Part shown: piece by piece, positions 1-6,543 of the stretch
Layout of the letters: each line of letters begins with the position of its first letter
Numbering within the stretch: the first letter of the stretch is position 1
Made by a program: the position numbers and the translations under genes
NCBI GenBank assembly: GCA_030590265.1
Contig: JAUUYW010000040.1
Location: 1-15,060, forward strand
Direction of reading: 5' to 3'
Source of the DNA: Candidatus Krumholzibacteriia bacterium
Lineage (GTDB): Bacteria > Krumholzibacteriota > Krumholzibacteriia > LZORAL124-64-63
Length of the DNA: 15,060 bases
Notes under the pieces: generated by a model
Database searches by the model: none
What the model saw: the letters and a program-made list of their open reading frames with translations, nothing else
Told to the model about the DNA's origin: nothing

Positions 1-805
1 CCCCAGCCTCGAATCGATGGGGACGGGCAATTCCCGAAACCAAAGCCCACCGATGCTCCACACCATCTTTCACCTGTCCACGCACTGGCCGCAATTTCAC
101 TTTTCGCCCAAAAGAAAACACCGGCTGTCCGGTCCTGCTTTTTTCAGGAGGACATTGGCCACCTTCAATAAGCAGGGCCGCTGCCCGCAGGGAGCCCTGG
201 GCCGTTTCCCGCCAGGGCCCCAAAGGAAAAACTGGTCCAGTGACAGGTTCCAGCCTGTCTTCGCCGTTTTCCTGATGGATTTGCCAGGAATCCAATATCA
301 ACAAATCAAGATGGCGGGCCAGACCACTGGTTTGATGGGCATCCTCCAAGAGGATCAAGTGGGGTTGATTTGGGAGTTGACTCATGAATTCCAAGCCCTG
401 AGGACGGTTTCTGGACTGAATCACTGGCCAGGCAAGATCCGACAGATGGTCAGCCATCATGCGGGCTTCATCCCCCGCCAGGTGATTGTCCGCTTGGACC
501 ACAAGAGGGCCGGCAAGAGATGATCCATAGCCTCGGGTAAGGACCGCTCCCTGAATACCGGAAGAGGCCAGTCCCCGGGCCAGAGCCATGACAACAGGAG
601 TTTTTCCTGTTCCACCCAAAGCCAGGTTTCCCACCGAAACGAGCAAAGGGGTATCACCAGCCAAAGGTCGACGATTGACCCGACGAGTCACAATTCCATC
701 TACAAAACGCCCTACCAAGGCATCAAGAAAACCCGGTGGGTTTGGCAGATGATCAGGCCGGGAAAACCGACGCACCAGCAAGGGCCTGTAATCGAGAATT
801 TTCAT
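1..805 (-). CDS. lpxK: Tetraacyldisaccharide 4'-kinase LpxK (partial, runs off left edge)
   Basis: LpxK phosphorylates the 4' position of the tetraacyl-disaccharide-1-phosphate made by LpxB, giving lipid IVA at the inner face of the cytoplasmic membrane. From ATG at 805-803 the frame is open to the window edge, giving 268 visible residues of a protein usually about 320-350 long, so the C-terminus is missing. Visible motifs: P-loop GNLALGGTGKTP (59-70), LTRGYG (89-94), GDEARMM (111-117, the family's GDEP region), EDAHQ (154-158, at the place of the Walker B-like DDGxQ), a FPLGPWRE block (193-200), and SGIARPHRF (257-265, the family's GIxxPxxF). The start has a strong GGAGGG ribosome site and shares one base with the stop of the upstream acyltransferase gene (TGATG), implying coupling. 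The first Asp of the DD pair is Glu here. Identity is confident from the motif series. Confidence 0.93.
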   Translation of the reverse strand, partial: MKILDYRPLLVRRFSRPDHLPNPPGFLDALVGRFVDGIVTRRVNRRPLAGDTPLLVSVGNLALGGTGKTPVVMALARGLASSGIQGAVLTRGYGSSLAGPLVVQADNHLAGDEARMMADHLSDLAWPVIQSRNRPQGLEFMSQLPNQPHLILLEDAHQTSGLARHLDLLILDSWQIHQENGEDRLEPVTGPVFPLGPWRETAQGSLRAAALLIEGGQCPPEKSRTGQPVFSFGRKVKLRPVRGQVKDGVEHRWALVSGIARPHRFEAG

Positions 806-1440
806 CACCCTCCTGACCCTGACTGGAAAAAAGCATCAAGTTTTTGGTGCAAAAAATCGATCTCTTCATCTTCGGCGGTTGCGTTGACTTTCATGGGCGG
901 TCCGGTCTGCACATGGATCCGGCTGAAAAAATAAGGAATTTCAGTTCGGTCCCAGGTTCCCAGCACCAAAGAAGGAGTGATCACCGGACGCAATGGAACT
1001 ATAGGGGCACCGGTCAGTTTTGCCAGTTGAAAAACGCCCGGGTGAATTTCACCAAATGGTCCTTTGGGCCCATCCACCGCTAAACCGATGCTGTGGCCAT
1101 CTTGCAGGGCTCTTCGAAGATGAACCAGGGCCCTACCCCCATTTTCACCAGTGGCTCCCCTGATGAAATTGTGATTCTTGCCGCCCAAAGTGCGCACCAA
1201 TATCAGACCGTCATCGCTGTTTGAAACCAAAAGACTTGGATGCGCAGGCGCCACATAAAGAATGGCCCCAACAATGTCACGATGCAGGCAGGCAAAAATG
1301 ATAGGGCCCTCAGCCAGCGGAATGTCAGGGCTGAGTTCGGGAACAGAAAGGGTGGGATACAAAAGGCGCCAGATCAGTGGTGCCAAAAAAAGTTTGAGTT
1401 TGAGCAGACTCAACTCAGGAACCCTGGTCGGCAGGATCAT
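805..1440 (-). CDS. DUF374-type lysophospholipid acyltransferase family protein
   Basis: A 211-residue protein resembling the DUF374 branch of the lysophospholipid acyltransferases, possibly transferring an acyl chain to a lipid A precursor or phospholipid at the inner membrane. Visible: a short hydrophobic N-terminus (11-30); CLHRDIVGA (51-59), where the family's catalytic His block lies; SNSDDG (73-78); RGATGENGGRAL (94-105); AVDGPKGPFGEIHPGVF (121-137), matching the DUF374 pattern DGPRGP..xxPGV; and GAPIVPL (144-150). ATG 1440 gives the usual family length and overlaps the lpxB end by 26 nt. There is no clear ribosome site, so a TTG at 1413, one base after the lpxB stop, is an alternative. 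The frame stays open upstream to 1608, but that stretch is inside lpxB and adds no family motif. Its position between lpxB and lpxK suggests a lipid A role; the substrate cannot be read from the sequence. Confidence 0.8.
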   Translation of the reverse strand: MILPTRVPELSLLKLKLFLAPLIWRLLYPTLSVPELSPDIPLAEGPIIFACLHRDIVGAILYVAPAHPSLLVSNSDDGLILVRTLGGKNHNFIRGATGENGGRALVHLRRALQDGHSIGLAVDGPKGPFGEIHPGVFQLAKLTGAPIVPLRPVITPSLVLGTWDRTEIPYFFSRIHVQTGPPMKVNATAEDEEIDFLHQKLDAFFQSGSGG

Positions 1441-2599
1441 CAGTATCCGAAATATCCAGGCCCAGCATTGCTTGAGCCGTCCTTTGCCAAACACCCGCCT
1501 CGCCGCATTTTTTTCGCAAACGCCGGGACGAACGATAAAACTCTTCTCTTTCGGCAGGACGAGAAATCCAACGCAACAGATCCCTGGCCAAAGGCAAAGG
1601 CGCAGCATCCTCTTGAAGGTGTTCCCTGACTATTTCTTCATCCATGATGATGTTGCTCAAACCAATAAAGGGAGATTGCAGCAGCCGTCTGCCCAGCCAA
1701 TTGTTGAAGCTGCCTGTCTTGTAAACCAACTCGTGGGGAACTCCGGCCAGAGCAACCTCAAGACTGGCAGTGCCACTGCAAACCAATGCCAAATCAATTT
1801 GCGGTAAAAGCTCTTTCAAAGGGGCCTGAGAGATGTCCTCCGCAATGTCAAAAGTGGCGGACAGATCAATGGGATCGACCCCTGGAGCAGCACTGACCAC
1901 AAACTTGGCCTCACGATGCTCCAAATGGCCCACAAGAGCCTGGCAGGTAACTTTCAGCACAGGCAAAAGGTGTTTGAGTTCCTGTTTGCGGCTGCCGGGG
2001 AAAATACCAATGGTCAAATTGCCTGTGCGGTTACTCAGAATTTTTTCCCGCCGACCCAGATCTTTTTCAAAAGAAAAATGGGGGCCGTAGTCGTCCATAA
2101 GAGGATGCCCCATGGGGAAAACATCAAAACCACGGGAACGAAAATACTTTTCTTCGAAAGGCAGAATGGTACCCAATCGGGAAACCCGCCCCCGAAATCC
2201 CGCCGTGCGCCAGCTGCCCCAGGCCCAATGCTGGGGAGCGACCAACCAGAAGACAGGCAAGCCACCCTGCCGGGCCTTTCGGCCCAGATGACCATTGAAG
2301 CCGGGAAAATCAATAGGTACAAATAGATCCACATCCTCCGACTTCATGTGCCGGACAAGCTTGCGCCGAATGCGGAGTATTTCCGGCAAAGCCCCAAAAA
2401 TATCACTGATACCCATGACGGATACATCGGAATAGGATTGAATAATATCGGCACCGGCTTTGGCCATTTCCGGCCCACCCATGGCGCTGATTTTGATATC
2501 GGGGGCAAGCGACCGAAGAGCGGCTGTTAAAGCCGCTCCATATCGGTCCCCACTGGCTTCGCCGCAGGAAATAAAGACATGTTTGGGTGCAGTGAACAA
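1415..2599 (-). CDS. lpxB: Lipid-A-disaccharide synthase LpxB
   Basis: LpxB joins UDP-2,3-diacylglucosamine and 2,3-diacylglucosamine-1-phosphate (lipid X) into the tetraacyl disaccharide; it is a GT19-family peripheral membrane enzyme. With the start chosen here it has 394 residues, close to the usual 380-390. Motifs: CGEASGD (12-18), PIDFPGFN (95-102), QHWAW (123-127), LPFEEKYF (146-153), GHPLMDDYG (164-172), FPGSRKQE (200-207), CSGTASLE (274-281), and GLSNII (313-318) where the family has a conserved SLPN-type Asn. The start is TTG 2599, with AGAGG four bases upstream and 7 nt of spacer after the lpxA stop. A TTG at 2617 would add six residues and overlap lpxA by 11 nt, but its only purine run lies one base from the codon. 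Both candidate starts are non-ATG. The gene directly follows lpxA, with no lpxI or lpxH between. Confidence 0.96.
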   Translation of the reverse strand: MFTAPKHVFISCGEASGDRYGAALTAALRSLAPDIKISAMGGPEMAKAGADIIQSYSDVSVMGISDIFGALPEILRIRRKLVRHMKSEDVDLFVPIDFPGFNGHLGRKARQGGLPVFWLVAPQHWAWGSWRTAGFRGRVSRLGTILPFEEKYFRSRGFDVFPMGHPLMDDYGPHFSFEKDLGRREKILSNRTGNLTIGIFPGSRKQELKHLLPVLKVTCQALVGHLEHREAKFVVSAAPGVDPIDLSATFDIAEDISQAPLKELLPQIDLALVCSGTASLEVALAGVPHELVYKTGSFNNWLGRRLLQSPFIGLSNIIMDEEIVREHLQEDAAPLPLARDLLRWISRPAEREEFYRSSRRLRKKCGEAGVWQRTAQAMLGLDISDTDDPADQGS

Positions 2600-2606
2600 G
2601 TTGCCT

Positions 2607-3428
2607 CTACCGCACAATCCCTCGGTCAGACCGCCGGATAAACGCCATAAATTCTTCCAGGCGGGGTGTCAGCTGGCAATCGACGGCCATGCGATCCATA
2701 GCCTGGGTCACATTCAGGCCGGAACGGTACAAAAGACGATAGGCTTTTTTGAGATTGAGAAGTTCTTTCTCATCGAAGCCCTGCCTTTTCAGGCCAATGC
2801 TGTTGATCCCGGCCACTTCGATGGGATTTCCGGCAACCTTGATGAAGGGAGGAACATCCTGAGGAAGTCGACTGGCGCCGCCAACGAATGAGAAGGCCCC
2901 AACCCTTACAAATTGATGAACCGGGGTCATGCCACCGATAATGGCGTTGGCACCGATTTCAACATGCCCTGCCAGATTCACGGCATTGGCCAAAACAATA
3001 TTATCATGCAAATGACAATTGTGAGCCACATGCACATAAGCCATCAGCAGATTGCTGTTGCCAATGCGGGTTTGGTCCCCTTCTCCAGTGGCCACATGAA
3101 CAGTGACATACTCGCGGAAATCGTTGTTATCACCGATTTCCACAAAAGTTCTTTCACCGGCGAATTTTTTATCCTGGGGTTCACTGCCAATGGCAGCTCC
3201 GTGGAAGAATCGGTTTCCCCGCCCAATGGTTGTATTGCCTTCAATCAAAACGGATGAGCCCACCACACAGTCCGGACCCATAACAACATCCGGACCAATG
3301 ATTGAATGAGGACCGATCTTGATATTGTGGCCCAAGCGGGCAGAAGGATGAACCACCGCTGAGGGATGGATATCCAGTTCACGCACAGGTCGGGGGCCAA
3401 CGGCTTTGTTCATTTTAATGGGTTCCAA
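2607..3428 (-). CDS. lpxA: UDP-N-acetylglucosamine O-acyltransferase LpxA
   Basis: LpxA catalyses the first lipid A step: transfer of (R)-3-hydroxyacyl from ACP to the 3-OH of UDP-GlcNAc in the cytoplasm, as a trimer of left-handed beta helices. The 273 residues begin with many [LIV]GxxxxI hexapeptide repeats (about 18-200). The catalytic His sits in VHVAHNC (His136), followed by LANAVNLAGHVEIG (146-159), IGGMTPVHQF (164-173), and GGASRLPQDVPPF (183-195). The alpha-helical C-terminal domain contains GLKRQGF (212-218). TTG 3428 is preferred because AAGGAG lies seven bases upstream; the in-frame ATG at 3413 would be 22 bases from it. That gives a slightly longer N-terminus than E. coli LpxA (262 residues). 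It follows lpxC-fabZ by 24 nt. The acyl chain length cannot be read confidently from the sequence. Confidence 0.97.
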   Translation of the reverse strand: MEPIKMNKAVGPRPVRELDIHPSAVVHPSARLGHNIKIGPHSIIGPDVVMGPDCVVGSSVLIEGNTTIGRGNRFFHGAAIGSEPQDKKFAGERTFVEIGDNNDFREYVTVHVATGEGDQTRIGNSNLLMAYVHVAHNCHLHDNIVLANAVNLAGHVEIGANAIIGGMTPVHQFVRVGAFSFVGGASRLPQDVPPFIKVAGNPIEVAGINSIGLKRQGFDEKELLNLKKAYRLLYRSGLNVTQAMDRMAVDCQLTPRLEEFMAFIRRSDRGIVR

Positions 3429-3452
3429 AAGTCTTCTCCTTGAGAGAACAGT

Positions 3453-4775
3453 TTACCTGTCCACCACGGTCGACAAAAGATCTGCTTCGGCAACTAAATT
3501 GCCATCCACCCACGCGGTCCCCCGCATCTTGCAAATGGGACCGCGTAATTTGATCAATTCCAGTTCGAAACGCAACTGATCACCAGGGGTGACCGGGCGC
3601 CTGAAGCGAGCATTGTCGATTCCACTGAAGTAAACCAGTTTACCACGGGAATCGTCAACACTGCTCATGAGTAACACACCGCCCACCTGGGCCATGGCTT
3701 CGGTGATCAACACCGCAGGCATGATGGGGTGACCGGGAAAGTGCCCTTGGAAAAAGGGCTCATTGATGGAAACATTCTTTATACCCACAACGGTCTTGCC
3801 GGGTTTCAACTCAATGATCCTGTCCACAAGCAGGAATGGGTATCGGTGGGGCATTATCTCCATTATGGAGCCAATATCCCAATAATCGGCATTTCTCGGC
3901 GGATAGATGCGGGGCATCCGGCGTTCGGATTTTGCCAGAATCCGAGTGAAATCGACATTGGCAGCATGGCCGGAGAGTTTGGCTCTGATGTGGCCCTGGA
4001 TGGGCATGCCCAGCAAGGCCAGATCACCAATCAGGTCCAGAATTTTATGACGCACACATTCATCGGGAAAACGCAGTTCCAGCCCTCCGGCAATGACCCC
4101 GTTGTCAAAAACCAGAGCATTCTCAACCGACCCGCCCAGAGCCAGACCCATCTCCCGAAGCTTGTCCACATCGGACATCATGGCAAAGGTTCGCGCTGGA
4201 GCAATTTCTTCCCGGAACGATTTGGGATACAGATCGATGGTAAGTTCCTGGAATCCAATCAACGGATCATCGTATTGAACCTGGAAGGTAATGAGGAAAC
4301 TTTCCGCCGGCTCGGCAGTGATTTCCACATCCCGTTGTTTCAGTTTCACAGGTTGACTGATTTTGTAGAACATGGCGGGCAGACCCTGTTCACGGATCCC
4401 CGCTTCATCGATCATTTCCACATAACTGAGCGAACTGCCACAGGCGGGAACCGGAGGTTCTCCCCCTTCGATGGTGATTTCACAGTTGGTGATGCCGCAA
4501 CCCGAAAGAGCTGCCAGCACATGTTCGACAGTGTGGATCTCCACATCACCCTGGGTCAGGGTGGTCGCCCTCACCAGATCTTTTTCGGCGGAAACATTCT
4601 CCACCACGGCCTTGATCTCCACCTGCGCACCATCAGGGCCCGCACCTGGAACAAGGAACACAATCCCGGAATGAGGAGCGCCAGGAGCAAAAGTCATGCA
4701 AGCCTTTTTGCCTGAATGCAGGCCAAGACCTTCAATGGTAACGCTACTGTCGACAGTTCTTTGCAACCAGAGCAA
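3453..4775 (-). CDS. lpxC-fabZ: Bifunctional LpxC-FabZ: UDP-3-O-acyl-GlcNAc deacetylase / 3-hydroxyacyl-ACP dehydratase
   Basis: A single 440-residue protein carries two complete enzymes. Residues 1 to about 290 are LpxC, the zinc deacetylase that commits flux to lipid A: HTVEHVLAAL (81-90) holds the Glu84/His85 pair, RHKILDLIGD (242-251) holds ligands His243 and Asp247, and LSGHAAN (267-273) holds catalytic His270. Residues from about 296 to 440 are FabZ, the hotdog-fold dehydratase of fatty acid elongation: IMEIMPHRYPFLLVD (304-318), NEPFFQGHFPGHP (338-350) with catalytic His345, and ITEAMAQ (357-363) with Glu359. The usual FabZ PGVL is PAVL here (Ala354). The start is TTG 4775, six bases after AAGGAGG and 12 nt beyond the lpxD stop. 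The two activities compete for (R)-3-hydroxyacyl-ACP, so fusion may balance lipid A against phospholipid synthesis. No frameshift or internal stop is seen. Such fusions are typical of Bacteroidota and relatives. Confidence 0.97.
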   Translation of the reverse strand: MLWLQRTVDSSVTIEGLGLHSGKKACMTFAPGAPHSGIVFLVPGAGPDGAQVEIKAVVENVSAEKDLVRATTLTQGDVEIHTVEHVLAALSGCGITNCEITIEGGEPPVPACGSSLSYVEMIDEAGIREQGLPAMFYKISQPVKLKQRDVEITAEPAESFLITFQVQYDDPLIGFQELTIDLYPKSFREEIAPARTFAMMSDVDKLREMGLALGGSVENALVFDNGVIAGGLELRFPDECVRHKILDLIGDLALLGMPIQGHIRAKLSGHAANVDFTRILAKSERRMPRIYPPRNADYWDIGSIMEIMPHRYPFLLVDRIIELKPGKTVVGIKNVSINEPFFQGHFPGHPIMPAVLITEAMAQVGGVLLMSSVDDSRGKLVYFSGIDNARFRRPVTPGDQLRFELELIKLRGPICKMRGTAWVDGNLVAEADLLSTVVDR

Positions 4776-4787
4776 CGGTTGCCTCCT

Positions 4788-5825
4788 TTATTCGCCTTTT
4801 CCGGACTGGATATTTTCCAGCTTCCGGACCCGGCGGATCAGTTCGGGCAGTTTTCGCAAAGCGCTGAAAAGCCTAAACGATTCTTTGACATCTATGGCCG
4901 GCACACCAAACAGGGTGGCTCCGGCAGGTACATCTTTGAACATACCGGATTTCCCGGCAATTTTGGCCCCATCACCAATCGTGATGTGGTCAGCAATACC
5001 CACAAAGCCACCAATGGAGACTCTGTTTCCAATCACAGTGCTACCGCCAATTCCGCTATGGGCACTGATCACACAATGATTTCCCACTTTCACATTGTGT
5101 CCCACTTGAACAAGATTGTCCAGCTTCGTCCCTCGCCCCACAACTGTTTGGCCGGTGGTTGCACGGTCAATACAGGACCCACTGCCAATTTCCACGTCAT
5201 CCTCAATGATGACGGTGCCAACCTGGGGAATTTTAATCAAACCCTTGGGCCCAGGTAGAAATCCAAAACCGTCAGTGCCAAGGCAAACCCCAGCATGCAA
5301 AATCACTCGATTGCCAACACGGCATTCCTCTCTAATAGAAACCCGTGCATGGAGTTGGCAGTCTACACCAACTTCTGTGTTCGGTCCCATGGTCACATGG
5401 GATGCCAGCCGAGTGCCTTTTCCCACGATACAATCGGCACCGATGACACAATAGGGCCCGATGCTTGTTGCCAGCGAAACATCGGCTGTTGGGTCGACCA
5501 CCGCTGTTTCGTGAATTCCAGGTGGGAAAACCCGATCCAGAGGAACTTGAAAGCGCTGCAAAAAAGTAGCAAAGCCTTCGTAGGGGTTCTCCAGGCGAAT
5601 CGCGGGCAAAGCACACTCAAGGCCTTGGGGAATAATAACCGCCGAAGCACCGGATGTTTTCACCTGCCGCAAAAGGATCTTGCTGGTCACAAAAGTCAGG
5701 TCCCCGGGGCCTGCGTCAGCCAAACCGGCAGCACCAGTAATCTCAGGATCGGAGCTGCCGAGCAGTTCTCCCCCCAGCATCGCGGCAATTTCACTGAGCT
5801 TCATTGGGGCCATGCCATTTCCCAT
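4788..5825 (-). CDS. lpxD: UDP-3-O-(3-hydroxyacyl)glucosamine N-acyltransferase LpxD
   Basis: LpxD adds the second (R)-3-hydroxyacyl chain to the 2-amino group of the LpxC product. Its 345 residues match the family length (about 340). The N-terminal uridine-binding domain begins at MKLSEIAAMLGGELLG (8-23) and includes PGDLTFV (40-46). A left-handed beta helix of hexapeptide repeats runs from about 105 to 300, with GTDGFGF (183-189) and VQVGHNV (239-245), whose His243 is the catalytic base. A short C-terminal helix rich in Arg and Leu follows. Three in-frame ATGs (5825, 5813, 5804) precede the conserved start; the first is given, but 5804 fits the family N-terminus best and none has a well-spaced ribosome site. 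The purine-rich AAGGGG upstream lies within a hairpin (5839-5860). It is probably the first gene of the lpx block, 124 nt after ompH. Confidence 0.96.
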   Translation of the reverse strand: MGNGMAPMKLSEIAAMLGGELLGSSDPEITGAAGLADAGPGDLTFVTSKILLRQVKTSGASAVIIPQGLECALPAIRLENPYEGFATFLQRFQVPLDRVFPPGIHETAVVDPTADVSLATSIGPYCVIGADCIVGKGTRLASHVTMGPNTEVGVDCQLHARVSIREECRVGNRVILHAGVCLGTDGFGFLPGPKGLIKIPQVGTVIIEDDVEIGSGSCIDRATTGQTVVGRGTKLDNLVQVGHNVKVGNHCVISAHSGIGGSTVIGNRVSIGGFVGIADHITIGDGAKIAGKSGMFKDVPAGATLFGVPAIDVKESFRLFSALRKLPELIRRVRKLENIQSGKGE

Positions 5826-5838
5826 TTTTTAAGCAATA

Positions 5839-5860
5839 CCCCTTACCTGAAGGCAAGGGG
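5839..5860 (-). promoter_or_regulatory. Hairpin just upstream of lpxD, possible Shine-Dalgarno sequestration
   Basis: On the minus strand CCCCTTGCC pairs with GGTAAGGGG (one G-U wobble) around a four-base TTCA loop, a nine-pair stem. The 3' arm contains AAGGGG, the most Shine-Dalgarno-like run before lpxD, 13 nt from the ATG at 5825. The wobble makes the stem fit minus-strand RNA better than plus-strand RNA, which would have an A-C mismatch. No T-tract follows, so a simple terminator is unlikely. A translational control role is inferred. Confidence 0.4.
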
Positions 5861-5887
5861 CAATGCTGAATTGGTAATTCCAACCTA

Positions 5888-5916
5888 AATTTCGCCGGAT
5901 TAAGCCGACCTGTCAA
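5888..5916 (-). promoter_or_regulatory. Candidate sigma-70-type promoter for the lpx block
   Basis: A perfect -35 hexamer TTGACA (5916-5911) is followed after 17 nt by GAAATT (5893-5888), a weak -10 with three of six consensus matches. It lies in the ompH-lpxD spacer, downstream of a terminator-like hairpin, where a second transcription start would make sense. The poor -10 keeps confidence low. Confidence 0.3.
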
Positions 5917-5939
5917 TCAAAATCAAACCCAAGGTTTGA
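5917..5939 (-). terminator. Weak intrinsic terminator-like hairpin after ompH
   Basis: Downstream of the ompH stop, TCAAACC and GGTTTGA form a perfect seven-pair stem with a TTG loop, followed on the minus strand by ATTTTGATT. The stem is short, with only three G-C pairs, and the T-run is interrupted, so it could give partial termination at most. Its position between ompH and a TTGACA box suits an internal boundary in the bamA-lpx cluster. Confidence 0.35.
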
Positions 5940-5949
5940 CAACAAGATC

Positions 5950-6492
5950 CTAGTCTTCGCCTTTGACCAGAGCGGCCAGGACATCGTTGGTCAGGTCCTG
6001 ATCAGGATCCAGGTACATGACATTGAGAGTCGCGGTGTCAATGATCAGTCCAAAGCCCTTTTCCTTGCCCAGCCGTTCAACGATGGTTTTCACCTGGTCG
6101 GTGATGGGAGTGATTTTGAGTTTGAACTCAGCTTCGGCTCTCTGCTCAATACCCTCTTGAAACTGAAAATATTCAGCTTTTTTCTGCTCAAAGTTCTGGT
6201 ACTTGGCCCGCAGGGCTTCTTCCCCCAGAAGCAACTTCTGGCTTTCGATTTCTTCCATCAGGTTGGTCAGTTCCTTTTCCTTGTCGGCAACTTCCAGTTC
6301 GAGCTCTCGCAGGAATTTCTGGTACTGAGCCTGGGCATCCTTGGCTGCTTCATATTCTTCAATGATGCGGCGGGAATCGATCACTCCCATTGGCTTGTCT
6401 TCGGCAACAGCGAGGCCCGGAATCATGGTTGTGGTGATGAACACCAGAGCCAGTGTCATCCAGATTACATTTAACTTATTGCGGTGCAACAT
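5950..6492 (-). CDS. ompH: OmpH/Skp-family periplasmic chaperone
   Basis: Skp/OmpH proteins are periplasmic trimeric chaperones that hold unfolded outer membrane proteins on their way to the Bam complex. From ATG 6492 there are 180 residues, with GGAGG five bases upstream deciding the start (an open frame to 6543 adds a stretch with no signal features). A signal peptide is visible: MLHRNKLN, then a hydrophobic core and PGLAVA before EDKP (cleavage near residue 30). MGVIDSRRIIEEYEAAKDA (35-53) is the family's N-terminal strand and helix start. A long Glu/Lys/Gln-rich coiled coil spans about 45-130. The C-terminal strands contain GFGLIIDTATLNVMYLDP and DLTNDVLAAL, typical of OmpH. It lies 51 nt downstream of bamA, the common bamA-skp-lpxD order. 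Confidence 0.93.
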   Translation of the reverse strand: MLHRNKLNVIWMTLALVFITTTMIPGLAVAEDKPMGVIDSRRIIEEYEAAKDAQAQYQKFLRELELEVADKEKELTNLMEEIESQKLLLGEEALRAKYQNFEQKKAEYFQFQEGIEQRAEAEFKLKITPITDQVKTIVERLGKEKGFGLIIDTATLNVMYLDPDQDLTNDVLAALVKGED

Positions 6493-6543
6493 TTTATCCT
6501 CCGACCAGCGAATGGCCAGTTCCGGCTGCCAATGCTCCTGCAT

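Noticed and set aside
17..523. Plus-strand open frame of 168 codons at the left edge
   Set aside because: The opposite strand encodes LpxK with clear motifs throughout; this frame has none.
1441..1608. Upstream extension of the DUF374 acyltransferase frame to 1608
   Set aside because: The extra 56 residues lie inside the lpxB 3' coding region and carry no acyltransferase feature; ATG 1440 gives the normal family length.
3729..4715. Plus-strand open frame of 328 codons opposite lpxC-fabZ
   Set aside because: It is fully antisense to a confidently identified gene, with no family-like motifs or ribosome site support.
6493..6543. N-terminal extension of OmpH
   Set aside because: GGAGG sits five bases before ATG 6492, and the signal peptide begins there; the extra 17 residues would bury the signal.
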